Below the pieces are notes generated by a model. That model made no database searches. It was not told the origin of the DNA and saw nothing but the letters and a program-made list of their open reading frames with translations. The translations under genes and the position numbers were made by a program. Shown here in pieces: positions 43,311-51,312 of a stretch of 64,000 nt of DNA (position 1 is the first letter of the stretch; the number at the start of each line of letters is the position of its first letter). The stretch spans positions 496,001 through 560,000 of the forward strand of contig NZ_JABWGN010000001.1 in assembly GCF_013363975.1 (NCBI RefSeq), read 5' to 3'. Source of the DNA: Nonomuraea montanisoli. Lineage in GTDB: Bacteria; Actinomycetota; Actinomycetes; Streptosporangiales; Streptosporangiaceae.

Positions 43311-44446
43311 GCTGCCACCTCAACCGGAGTGTTCCTGCCGAGCTGCCGCGCGGCCCGCCGTTCCTCGCGCCGCAGCGCCATCCTGCTGGTGATCTCGTTG
43401 GCGACGACCACCAGGAGCACGATCGCGCCCTGCATGATCGCGATGACCGAGGGCGGCACGTTGGCGAACTGCAGCGGCCCCTGCGCCCGGTCGAGGAAGC
43501 CGAACAGCAGCGCGGCGACCGCGATGCCCGCCGGCCGGTTGCGGCCGAGCAGGGCGACGGCGATGCCGAGGAAGCCGAGGCCGGGCGTGAAGTTCGAGCC
43601 GAAGTTGTGCTTGTCGCCGAGGATCTCCGGCAGCCCGATCAGGCCCGCGATCGCGCCGGACAGCACCATCGCGGCGATGACCATCTTCTTCGGCTTGACG
43701 CCCGAGGCCAGCGCGGCCATCGGGTTGAGGCCGCTGGCCTTGACCTCGAAGCCGAACTTGGTCCGCTCCAGCAGCACCCAGACGGCCACGCCGAGCAGGA
43801 CCGCCACGACGAGGAAGCCCCACAGGCCGCCGCCGCGCGGCGCGGGCAGCCCGAACATCTCGAAGAGGCCGTTGAGGTTGGGGAACCAGGCCGACTCGGG
43901 CAGCGTGGGCGTGCTCGTGGTGAGCTGGCCCTTGGCGCGCTCGCCGGTGAACGGACCGCGCACGAGGAACGCCGCCAGGTTGATGGCGATGTAGTTGAGC
44001 ATGATGGTCGCGATGACCTCGTTCACGCCCCGGGTGACCTTCATGACCGCCGGGATCAGCGCGTACAGGCCGCCGACGGCCGCCGCGACCACGATGATCA
44101 CGAGGATCTGGATCGGGGCGGGCAGCGAGAACTGGGCGCCGACGAACGCGGCGCAGATCGCCGCGATCCGGTACTGGCCCTCGACGCCGATGTTGAAGAG
44201 GTTCATCCGGAAACCGACCGCCACGGCCAGGCCCGCGATGAACAGCGGGACCGAGCGGTTGATCATGGTGGTGATGCCGTTCACCACCGCGCGCTCGGTC
44301 TCGCCGAAGTTGAACAGCGCCGCGAACGCCGCCTCCGGGCTGGCGCCCGCCGCGATGATCGCGACGCTGGAGATGGCCACCGCCAGCACGATCGCGATGG
44401 CGGCGCCTGCGACGGTGAGCAGCGCCCGGTAGAGCCCCGCGGGCAT
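43307..44446 (-). CDS. Nucleoside ABC transporter permease (BmpC/YufP type)
   Basis: This 379-residue membrane subunit begins at an ATG that shares its A with the TAA of the ATPase gene. It shows FRMNLFNIGVEGQYRIAAIC, the sugar/nucleoside permease motif, VTRGVNEVIATIMLNYIAIN, and GFLGIAVALLGRNRPAGIAV. It complements the second permease downstream. The C-terminus is a positively charged tail (SRMALRREERRAARQL) on the cytoplasmic side. Confidence 0.92.
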   Translation of the reverse strand: MPAGLYRALLTVAGAAIAIVLAVAISSVAIIAAGASPEAAFAALFNFGETERAVVNGITTMINRSVPLFIAGLAVAVGFRMNLFNIGVEGQYRIAAICAAFVGAQFSLPAPIQILVIIVVAAAVGGLYALIPAVMKVTRGVNEVIATIMLNYIAINLAAFLVRGPFTGERAKGQLTTSTPTLPESAWFPNLNGLFEMFGLPAPRGGGLWGFLVVAVLLGVAVWVLLERTKFGFEVKASGLNPMAALASGVKPKKMVIAAMVLSGAIAGLIGLPEILGDKHNFGSNFTPGLGFLGIAVALLGRNRPAGIAVAALLFGFLDRAQGPLQFANVPPSVIAIMQGAIVLLVVVANEITSRMALRREERRAARQLGRNTPVEVAA

Positions 44447-46071
44447 TACGCCTCCTCCCCGGCAGGCTCGGCGGTGGAGCCGCTGATCGCGCCGGTCATG
44501 TAGCCGCCCAGCCGTTCGGGGGTCACGTCGGACGGGTCGAGCCGGGCGACGAGCCGTCCCCGGTAGATCACGTGCAGGGTGTCGGACAGGCCGATCAGCT
44601 CGTCCAGGTCGGCCGAGATGAGCAGCACCGCCAGCCCGGCGGCGCGGGCGGCGCGCAGGTGGTCCCAGATGGCCGCCTGGGCGCCCACGTCGACGCCGCG
44701 CGTGGGGTGGGCGGCGATGAGGAACACCGGCTCGCCGCTCATCTCGCGGCCGACGATGAGCTTCTGCTGGTTGCCGCCCGACAGGGCCAGGGCGAGGGTG
44801 TCGACGCCCGGGGTGCGGACGTCGTACTCCTCGATGATGCGCTGGGTGTCGGCCTTGGCGGCGCGCCGGTCGATCCAGACGCCGCTGCGGGACGGCTTGC
44901 GGGTCTGGTGGCCGAGGACGCGGTTCTCCCACAGCGACGCCTCCAGCAGGAGCCCCTGCCGGTGGCGGTCCTCGGGGATGTAGCCGATGCCGGCCTCGCG
45001 CCGCTTCAGCGTGCTCCAGGAGCTGATGTCGGCGCCGGCGAGCTCCACGGAGCCGTGCACGGGCCGCATGCCCATGATCGCCTCGATCAGCTCGCTCTGG
45101 CCGTTGCCCTCGACGCCCGCGATGCCGAGGATCTCGCCCCGGTGGATGTCGAACGACACGTCGTCGAGCAGCAGCCGCCGGCCCTCGGCCCGCAGGCCCG
45201 CCGTGTACTCGGCGATCGGGGTGCCCTTCGGCAGCGACCGGAACCCGTCGGCCTCCATGGTCAGCCCCGACACGCTCAGGGCCACGGTGTCGGTGACCGT
45301 GGACTCGCGGGTCTCGGGCGTGGGCAGCTCGCTGCCGACCATCAGCTCGGCGAGCTGCCGGGCGGTGACCTCGCGCGGGTCGACGCTGGCGACCGTGGTG
45401 CCGCGCCGGATCACGGTGATCGCGTCGGCGATGCTGAGCACCTCGTCCAGCTTGTGCGAGATGAAGATGACGGTCAGGCCGCCCGCCTTGAGCTCGCGCA
45501 GGTTCTCGAAGAGCTCGTCCACCTCCTGCGGCACGAGGACCGCGGTGGGCTCGTCGAGGATGAGGATGCGGGCGCCCCGGTAGAGGACCTTGAGGATCTC
45601 CACGCGCTGCCGGTCGCCGACGCCGAGGTCCTCGACCAGCCGGTCGGGGTCGACCTGCAGGCCGTGGGTGGACGACAGCTCCTCGATGCGGGCGCGCGCC
45701 CGGGCGGTGTCGAGGGCGCCGGCCTTCTTCGGCTCCGCGCCGAGGACGACGTTCTCCAGCACGGTGAAGTTGTCGGCCAGCATGAAGTGCTGGTGCACCA
45801 TGCCGATGCCCGCCGCGATCGCGTCGCTGGGCGTGCGGAACGACACCTCGGTGCCGTTGATCCTGATGGTGCCCTCGTCCGGCTTCTGCATGCCGTAGAG
45901 GATCTTCATCAGCGTCGACTTGCCCGCGCCGTTCTCCCCGACGATCGCATGCACCGTGCCGGGTTCGACGGTGATGCGGATGTCGTGGTTGGCGACGACG
46001 CCGGGAAATCGCTTGGTGATGCCCTCCAGCTCGACGGCGGGTCGCGCCGTGGCGGGGGCGTCGGCGTTCAT
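44446..46071 (-). CDS. Nucleoside ABC transporter ATPase (two ABC domains)
   Basis: This 541-residue ATPase has two fused nucleotide-binding domains, as in the ribose/nucleoside (MglA/RbsA-like) class. The first has Walker A GENGAGKST and Walker B LILDEPTAVLVPQEVDELFE. The second has the altered Walker A GVEGNGQSELIEA and a good signature LSGGNQQKLIVGREMS. One active and one degenerate site is normal for this class. I place the start at the ATG at 46071, with GGTGAG upstream; an ATG at 46092 is possible. Confidence 0.93.
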   Translation of the reverse strand: MNADAPATARPAVELEGITKRFPGVVANHDIRITVEPGTVHAIVGENGAGKSTLMKILYGMQKPDEGTIRINGTEVSFRTPSDAIAAGIGMVHQHFMLADNFTVLENVVLGAEPKKAGALDTARARARIEELSSTHGLQVDPDRLVEDLGVGDRQRVEILKVLYRGARILILDEPTAVLVPQEVDELFENLRELKAGGLTVIFISHKLDEVLSIADAITVIRRGTTVASVDPREVTARQLAELMVGSELPTPETRESTVTDTVALSVSGLTMEADGFRSLPKGTPIAEYTAGLRAEGRRLLLDDVSFDIHRGEILGIAGVEGNGQSELIEAIMGMRPVHGSVELAGADISSWSTLKRREAGIGYIPEDRHRQGLLLEASLWENRVLGHQTRKPSRSGVWIDRRAAKADTQRIIEEYDVRTPGVDTLALALSGGNQQKLIVGREMSGEPVFLIAAHPTRGVDVGAQAAIWDHLRAARAAGLAVLLISADLDELIGLSDTLHVIYRGRLVARLDPSDVTPERLGGYMTGAISGSTAEPAGEEA

Positions 46072-46155
46072 TGGTCGCTCACCGTTCCTCATTCGCTCCG
46101 CTCCGGGTCGCTGGTCCGCTCCCGCGCCTCCGGCCCGGGTGGAGCGGGCGCAATA

Positions 46156-46193
46156 GACCGAAGGCCCGGGGTACGGACTCCGGGCCCTCGGTC
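46156..46193. terminator. Hairpin between bmpA and the ATPase gene
   Basis: GACCGAAGGCCCGGGG pairs with CTCCGGGCCCTCGGTC (two mismatches that pair as G-U) around 6 bases. It lies 17 bp past the bmpA stop within an otherwise collinear operon, so it probably works as a partial terminator or 3' stabiliser that keeps the binding protein in excess. Confidence 0.65.
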
Positions 46194-46210
46194 GTTGTCC
46201 CTGTCACCCG

Positions 46211-47284
46211 TTACGGCTTGGCCGGAACGGTGATCTTGCCGTCGACGATGTCCTTCTTGGCGGCGTCGAGCTTGTCCTTGATGTCGTCGATCTCGCCACC
46301 GGTGGTGGCCAGGCCCACGCCGTCGACCTTGAGGTCGTAGACGGTGTTGCTGCCGCCCTTGGCGCCACCCTGGAACGCCTTGATGAACTCGAACACGCCG
46401 ACGTCCACGCGCTTGAGCATCGAGGTCATGATGACCGACTGCAGGTCGGTCTCCTTGATGGTCTGGCGCTGGTCGGCGTCGACGCCGATGGCCTGCTTCT
46501 TGGCCGCGGCGGCCGCCTGGAACACGCCGAGGCCGGAGTCACCGGCGGCGTGGTAGACGATGTCGGCGCCGTCCTGGTACATCTTCTCGGCCGCGACCTT
46601 GCCCTTGTCGGGGGCCTTGAAGCCGCTGAAGTCGCCGTCGGGCGTGAGGTACTTGACGTCGATCTTGGCGTCCTTCTTGACCGACTTCACGCCGGCCACG
46701 AAGCCCGCCTCGAACTTCTTGATCAGGTCGTTCTCGACGCCGCCGACGAAGCCGACGTGGCCGCTCTTGGCCTTCAGCGCCGCGGCGACGCCCGCCAGGT
46801 AGGAGCCCTGCTCCTCGGCGAACTGCAGACCCGTCACGTTCGGGGCGTTGGAGGCGGAGTCGACCACCGCGAACTGGATGTCGGGGTACTCCTCGGCGGT
46901 CTTCTTGATGTCCTCGCCGTAGGCGAAGCCGACCCCGATGATCGGGTTGTAGCCGGCGTCCGCGAGCTGGCGCAGCAGCTCACCGCGGTTGGAGCCGTCG
47001 GCGGCCGGGCTCAGGTCCTTGATGTCCGCGCCGAGTTCGGCCTTGGCCTTCTCCAGGCCGGTGTACGCGGCGTCGTTGAAGGACTTGTCGCCGCGCCCGC
47101 CGACGTCGAACGCGAGACCGACCTTGAGCGCGCCCGCCTTGGGCGCGTCGCTGCTGGCGCCCGCGCTGGGCTGGGCGCTGGCCGAGGTGTCCCCGCCGCT
47201 GTTGCCGCCGCAGGCCGCCGCTGCCATGAGCATGGCGCCGGCCACCGTGCCGACCGCCATCCTGCCGAATCGCTTGCCGAGCAA
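46211..47284 (-). CDS. bmpA: BmpA/Med-family nucleoside-binding lipoprotein
   Basis: This 357-residue protein has a lipoprotein signal (GTVAGAMLMAAAACGGN), then the PnrA/BmpA fold: VGLAFDVGGRGDKSFNDAAY, IGVGFAYGEDIKKTAEEYPD, the characteristic FAEEQGSYLAGVAAALKAK and HAAGDSGLGVFQAAAAA. It should capture nucleosides outside the membrane for the ABC transporter encoded downstream. The start is a TTG at 47284 with GAAGGGAG at perfect spacing. A good -35/-10 pair is found at 47357-47385. Confidence 0.93.
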   Translation of the reverse strand: MLGKRFGRMAVGTVAGAMLMAAAACGGNSGGDTSASAQPSAGASSDAPKAGALKVGLAFDVGGRGDKSFNDAAYTGLEKAKAELGADIKDLSPAADGSNRGELLRQLADAGYNPIIGVGFAYGEDIKKTAEEYPDIQFAVVDSASNAPNVTGLQFAEEQGSYLAGVAAALKAKSGHVGFVGGVENDLIKKFEAGFVAGVKSVKKDAKIDVKYLTPDGDFSGFKAPDKGKVAAEKMYQDGADIVYHAAGDSGLGVFQAAAAAKKQAIGVDADQRQTIKETDLQSVIMTSMLKRVDVGVFEFIKAFQGGAKGGSNTVYDLKVDGVGLATTGGEIDDIKDKLDAAKKDIVDGKITVPAKP

Positions 47285-47356
47285 GTCGACTCCCTTCCAA
47301 TTACCCGCCGTCAGACTTCATCGCAGGCGCGAAGAAAAGTACGGCAACTCAAACGG

Positions 47357-47385
47357 AAGATAGTTGCTCGGTCAGGAGGGTCCAA
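47357..47385 (-). promoter_or_regulatory. Housekeeping-type promoter of the bmpA operon
   Basis: On the minus strand TTGGAC (47385-47380), a 17-bp spacer and TATCTT (47362-47357). Initiation near 47350 leaves a leader of about 65 bases before the TTG start. I saw no operator beside it. Confidence 0.65.
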
Positions 47386-47573
47386 ACCGGCACCCGGGGT
47401 CGCAACCGCTCCGTTATCGACATCTCTCGCGTCCGTGACCTGATCTGCGAAGACAGGGACGCCAAAGGAGCCCTCGGCAACCTTTGCCGGACTTTGACCA
47501 GGGAGGGGCCCTTGCCCCCGCTCCGATCATGGCAGAGATTCGATCAAAGGTGGAATGGTCGTCTGGAGAGCTG

Positions 47574-49529
47574 ATGCGCCCTCGCAAGGTCCTCGCCGTG
47601 CCCCTGTCCGTCCTGCTCGCGCTCCCGCTCGCGCTCGCGTGGGGCCCGCCGGCGGTGGCGGACGCCACGCGGCCGCTCGTGGCGAACGCCACACAGCTGC
47701 TCATGGCCGACGCCACGCGGCCGCTCGTGGCCGACGGCGCCACGCAGCCGGTCTTCTCCCGGGCCGAGGCGATCAAGCAGACCGTGTACGTCGAGGTGGC
47801 GGGCACCGACAGCGACGGCGACGGCGCGCCGGACCGCGTCGCCGTGGACATCCTGCGCCCCAAGGAGACCGACCAGGGGCTCAAGGTTCCGGTGATCATG
47901 GAGTCGAGCCCGTACTACGCGGGCGGCAACGACGTGGCCAACCACGTCGTGGACGTCGACGCCGACGGCAACCCCCTGCCCACCCTGCGCGCCCGCGGCG
48001 CGGACAAGCTGCTCGCCGAGCCGTTCGACGGCTACTACGACAACTACTTCGTGCCCCGCGGCTACGCGATCGCGCTGGTGGAGAATCTCGGCAGCGGGCG
48101 CGCCACCGGCTGCCCGACCACCGGCGACCGCAACGAGACCGCCGGCCCCAAGGCCGCGATCGACTGGCTGAACGGCCGGGCCAGGGGCTTCACCGCCGAG
48201 GGCGAGCCCGTCGCCGCCTCGTGGGCCACCGGCAAGGTGGGCATGATCGGCGTCTCGTACAACGGCACGCTGGCCAACGCGGTGGCCTCCACCGGCGTCG
48301 AGGGCCTGGAGACGATCGTGCCGATCGCCTCGATCTCCTCCTGGTACGACTACTACCGCTCGGGCGGCGGCGTGGTCGCGCCCGGCGGCTTCCAGGGCGA
48401 GGACGCGGACGTGCTCGCGAAGTACGTGCTCACCAGGGCCGACGGGCAGCGCGTGTGCGGCCCGCTCGTCGAGCGCATCACTGCCGAGCAGGACCGGATC
48501 AGCGGCGACTACAACCGCTTCTGGGACGCCCGCGACTACCTGCGCGACGTGGACAAGGTGCGCGCCAGCGTCTTCCTGGTCCACGGGCTCAACGACTGGA
48601 ACGTCAAGACCGGGCAGTTCGCCCAGTGGTGGCGGGCCCTGTCCAGGCGGGACGTGCCGCGCAGGATCTGGCTGCACCAGGGCACGCACATGAACCCCTT
48701 CAACCTGCGCACCGTCGAATGGCTGCGGCAGCTCCACGGCTGGTTCGACCACTGGCTGTACGGCCTGGACAACGGGGTCATGCGCGAGCCGCAGGCCGAC
48801 GTGGAGACCGCGCCGGGCACCTGGCAGCGCTACCGGTCGTGGCCCGTGCCCGGCACGACGCCGGTGCGGCTGCACCTCGGCACGGGCGGCCGGCTCGGGC
48901 TGACGCCCCAGGCGGGGATGGGCCGGGCGGGGATCTCCAGGGAGGCGTTCACGGACCAGAAGACGCGGACGGCCGAGCAGCTCGCCGAGTCGGCGCCCGC
49001 GCCCGACCCGAACCGCCTGGCCTACCTCACCGCGCCGCTCCCGGCCGACGTGCGGGTCTCCGGCACGCCGTCCGTGGCGGTCACGGCCTCGCTGTCGGGC
49101 GGCCCGTCGCCGTACCTGACGGCGCTGCTGGTGGACTACGGCACGGACGTGCGGCCCACCGGGACGCTGGTGCCGACCGGCGAGACGCTCTGCTACGGGC
49201 AGGGGGTGCCCGGCGACACGGGCTGCACGACCCTGCGGACGCTCGGCACCGCGACCACCCCGTACATGATCGTCTCCCGGGGCTGGCTGGACACCCGCAA
49301 CCGGCACCGCCCCGACGTGACCGAGCCGCTGAGGCCGGGCCGGGAGTACGCCTTCCGGTGGGACCTCCAGGCGACCGACCACGTCTTCAAGAAGGGGCAC
49401 CGGCTGGGGCTGGTCATCCTGTCGACGGACCGCGACTTCACGCTCCGCTACCCGGAGGGCACCAGGATCACGCTCGCCCCGTCGCGCTCCACCTTCACGC
49501 TGCCGGCCTCGATCCTGCCCTTCCTGTGA
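47574..49529 (+). CDS. Secreted CocE/NonD-type (X-Pro dipeptidyl peptidase-like) hydrolase
   Basis: The 651-residue product starts with a signal peptide (VLAVPLSVLLALPLALAWGP) and a short repetitive linker. The alpha/beta-hydrolase domain follows with the nucleophile Ser in VGMIGVSYNGTLANAVA, the Asp in VHGLNDWNVKTGQ and the His in HQGTHMNPF. The C-terminal jelly-roll typical of X-Pro peptidases and cocaine esterase is present. It is exported and probably acts on peptides with N-terminal X-Pro or on acyl esters. The ATG at 47574 has GGAG upstream and begins right at the signal peptide. Confidence 0.88.
   Translation: MRPRKVLAVPLSVLLALPLALAWGPPAVADATRPLVANATQLLMADATRPLVADGATQPVFSRAEAIKQTVYVEVAGTDSDGDGAPDRVAVDILRPKETDQGLKVPVIMESSPYYAGGNDVANHVVDVDADGNPLPTLRARGADKLLAEPFDGYYDNYFVPRGYAIALVENLGSGRATGCPTTGDRNETAGPKAAIDWLNGRARGFTAEGEPVAASWATGKVGMIGVSYNGTLANAVASTGVEGLETIVPIASISSWYDYYRSGGGVVAPGGFQGEDADVLAKYVLTRADGQRVCGPLVERITAEQDRISGDYNRFWDARDYLRDVDKVRASVFLVHGLNDWNVKTGQFAQWWRALSRRDVPRRIWLHQGTHMNPFNLRTVEWLRQLHGWFDHWLYGLDNGVMREPQADVETAPGTWQRYRSWPVPGTTPVRLHLGTGGRLGLTPQAGMGRAGISREAFTDQKTRTAEQLAESAPAPDPNRLAYLTAPLPADVRVSGTPSVAVTASLSGGPSPYLTALLVDYGTDVRPTGTLVPTGETLCYGQGVPGDTGCTTLRTLGTATTPYMIVSRGWLDTRNRHRPDVTEPLRPGREYAFRWDLQATDHVFKKGHRLGLVILSTDRDFTLRYPEGTRITLAPSRSTFTLPASILPFL
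47658..47756. repeat. Four tandem 24-27 bp units in the linker of the secreted hydrolase
   Basis: In-frame units encode ADATRPLV, ANATQLLM, ADATRPLV and ADGATQPVF directly behind the signal peptide. Units one and three share 23 identical consecutive bases. This is an expandable spacer outside the enzyme domain. Confidence 0.75.
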
Positions 49530-49535
49530 CGCGCG

Positions 49536-49564
49536 TCGACCCCGGCGCGTCGCGCCGGGGTCGA
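49536..49564. terminator. Bidirectional hairpin terminator
   Basis: TCGACCCCGGCGC and GCGCCGGGGTCGA form a perfect 13-bp stem with a 3-base loop between the convergent secreted hydrolase and M20 amidohydrolase genes. Confidence 0.8.
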
Positions 49565-49567
49565 GGA

Positions 49568-50797
49568 TCAGGCCAGCGAGGTGATCGGGTCGGTGACGGT
49601 GACCGGGCGGGACTCCCACAGGGCCGTCAGCGCGGTGGCGGCCATGAGCCGCACGCCCATGCCGATCGCCGACTCGTCGACGTCGAAGGTGCCCTGGTGG
49701 ATGTCGTAGGTCTCGCCGCCCACGGTGCGGGTGCCGAGGCGGGCGAACGCGCCGGGGACCGACTCCAGGTACCAGGCGAAGTCCTCGCCGCCGAGCGACT
49801 GCTGGGTGGGGGCGACGGAGCCGGGACCGAGGGCCCGCTGGGCGGCCTCGGCGAGCATCTCGACGCTCATCTCGTCGTTGACGACCGGCGGGACGCCGCG
49901 GACGTACTCCATCTGCGCCTCGATGCCGTACGCGCCGGCGACGGAGTCGAGCAGGGCCTTGATCAGGTCGGGGGCGGCGTGCCAGGCGTTCTCGTCGAGG
50001 CAGCGCACGGTGCCCTCGGCGACGCCGTCGTCGGGGATGGCGTTGGCGGCCGACCCGGCCTCGACCTTGCCCCAGACGAGGCTGAGCGAGCTGCGCGGGT
50101 CGACGCGGCGCGACAGGGCGGCGGGCAGCTCGGTGAGCACCTTGGCCAGCGCGAAGACGAGGTCGGCGGTCAGGTGGGGGCGGGCGGTGTGGCCGCCGGG
50201 GCCGGAGACGCGCACGACGAGCTTGTCGCAGGCGGAGGTGATGGGGCCGGGCTTGAGGCCCACGTGGCCGACGTCGAGGCGGGGGTCGCAGTGCAGGCCG
50301 AAGATGCGGTCGACACCGGTGATGCCGCCGTGGGCCATGACCTCCAGCGCACCGCCGGGCAACTCCTCGGCGGGCTGGAAGATCAGCCGCACGCGGCCGG
50401 GCAGCAGCCCCGCGGCGGCCTGCTGGGCGAGGAAGAGCGAGGTGCCGAGCAGGATCGTGGTGTGGACGTCGTGGCCGCACGCGTGGCAGGAGCCCGGGAC
50501 GGTCGAGCGGTAGGACACGTCCTTCTCGTCCTGGAGCCCGAGGGCGTCGATGTCGGCGCGGAGCGCGACAGTGGGGCCGTCGCCGCTGCCGACGTCGCAG
50601 ATCAGGCCGGTGCCGCGCGGGAGCACGGACGGGATGAGGCCGGCGGCGGTGAGCCGGTCGGCGATGCGCTGCGTCGTGCGGTACTCGGCGAAGGCCAGCT
50701 CGGGGTGCCGGTGGAGGTCGCGCCGGAACTCCACCAGGTCGTGCTCGTGCTCGCCCAGGAACGCGTCGAGTTCTCCTCGCAGCTCACGTCCCCGCAT
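49568..50797 (-). CDS. M20 amidohydrolase (AmiA/HipO-type N-acyl amino acid hydrolase)
   Basis: This 409-residue metallohydrolase carries LVEFRRDLHRHPELAFAEYR, the metal-binding HACGHDVHTTILLGTS, FQPAEELPGGALEVMAHGGI and the C-terminal SLGGEDFAWYLE. These place it with peptidase family M20D (amidohydrolases of N-acyl amino acids or hippurate). Its relatives sit next to PNP in mycobacteria (amiA, amiB). The ATG at 50797 lacks a strong ribosome binding site. It is divergent from the ATP-grasp gene. Confidence 0.9.
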   Translation of the reverse strand: MRGRELRGELDAFLGEHEHDLVEFRRDLHRHPELAFAEYRTTQRIADRLTAAGLIPSVLPRGTGLICDVGSGDGPTVALRADIDALGLQDEKDVSYRSTVPGSCHACGHDVHTTILLGTSLFLAQQAAAGLLPGRVRLIFQPAEELPGGALEVMAHGGITGVDRIFGLHCDPRLDVGHVGLKPGPITSACDKLVVRVSGPGGHTARPHLTADLVFALAKVLTELPAALSRRVDPRSSLSLVWGKVEAGSAANAIPDDGVAEGTVRCLDENAWHAAPDLIKALLDSVAGAYGIEAQMEYVRGVPPVVNDEMSVEMLAEAAQRALGPGSVAPTQQSLGGEDFAWYLESVPGAFARLGTRTVGGETYDIHQGTFDVDESAIGMGVRLMAATALTALWESRPVTVTDPITSLA

Positions 50798-51312
50798 CAG
50801 TCACCGTCCCGTCCCATGCCGTGGGATGTCTACTGCCCCACGCCCACGGCTCATATCGTCAAATGTCGTTACAGTCCCGTCTGGTCTCACGAAGGCCGCT
50901 GTCCGGTCAGGGCAGCGACCCGGCGGATCGAAAGCCGGCCCCCCGAGGCTGTGCCAGGGGTCGTCGGCAACGGGCGCGGCCGGAGGACTCCGTGTGGAGG
51001 GCAACCGCGACAGCCCGGGACCACGGCGGGTGACCGTGAACCCGATGGCGATGCTTCGACTTTATCGCTCCCGCGTACCGTCCCGCGGACAACTACCCCA
51101 AAAATTAGCCGACGGCATGCCCGTAACCCGGTGCCATCACCGTTTGTGAGGGGGCAAGTGACCTTGAAATAGTCACAACGGATCATTAGATGGTGACCCG
51201 TTGACACCACTTTCAAACATGCTGCCCGATTCCGAATCCTGTCACCTTCTGTCATGGTCATGACACTGCGGCGACGGCTGCTTTCGCGAATAATGCGTGC
51301 TTCACTCGCAAT
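50798..51312. other. Long divergent intergenic region (515 bp)
   Basis: This is the longest gap in the window, and it becomes less GC-rich towards 51300. It separates the M20 amidohydrolase (minus) from the PGM1-like gene (plus). It holds one plausible plus-strand promoter (51164-51192) and two very small open frames before the ATP-grasp start (51219-51263, 14 residues; 51254-51316, 20 residues). I saw no known RNA motif. Longer frames on either strand have poor codon use. Confidence 0.5.
51164..51192 (+). promoter_or_regulatory. Putative promoter of the PGM1-like gene
   Basis: TTGAAA (51164-51169), a 17-bp spacer, and TAGATG (51187-51192). It would give a leader of about 115 bases that includes both mini frames. 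The -10 is imperfect, so this is tentative. Confidence 0.4.

Noticed and set aside
50801..51004. A 67-codon minus-strand frame ending 4 bp before the M20 start
   Set aside because: Tempting as a coupled leader gene, but it has no ribosome binding site, Pro/Arg-rich unselected composition and no recognised family.
47555..51172. A 1205-codon plus-strand open frame
   Set aside because: It is a shadow of the secreted hydrolase and the antisense of the M20 gene. Its composition is Arg/Gly/Ala-rich and no domain is seen.
51201..51230. A consensus-looking TTGACA at 51201 as promoter of the ATP-grasp gene
   Set aside because: No acceptable -10 lies 16-19 bases downstream. The pair at 51164-51192 is better, though still weak.
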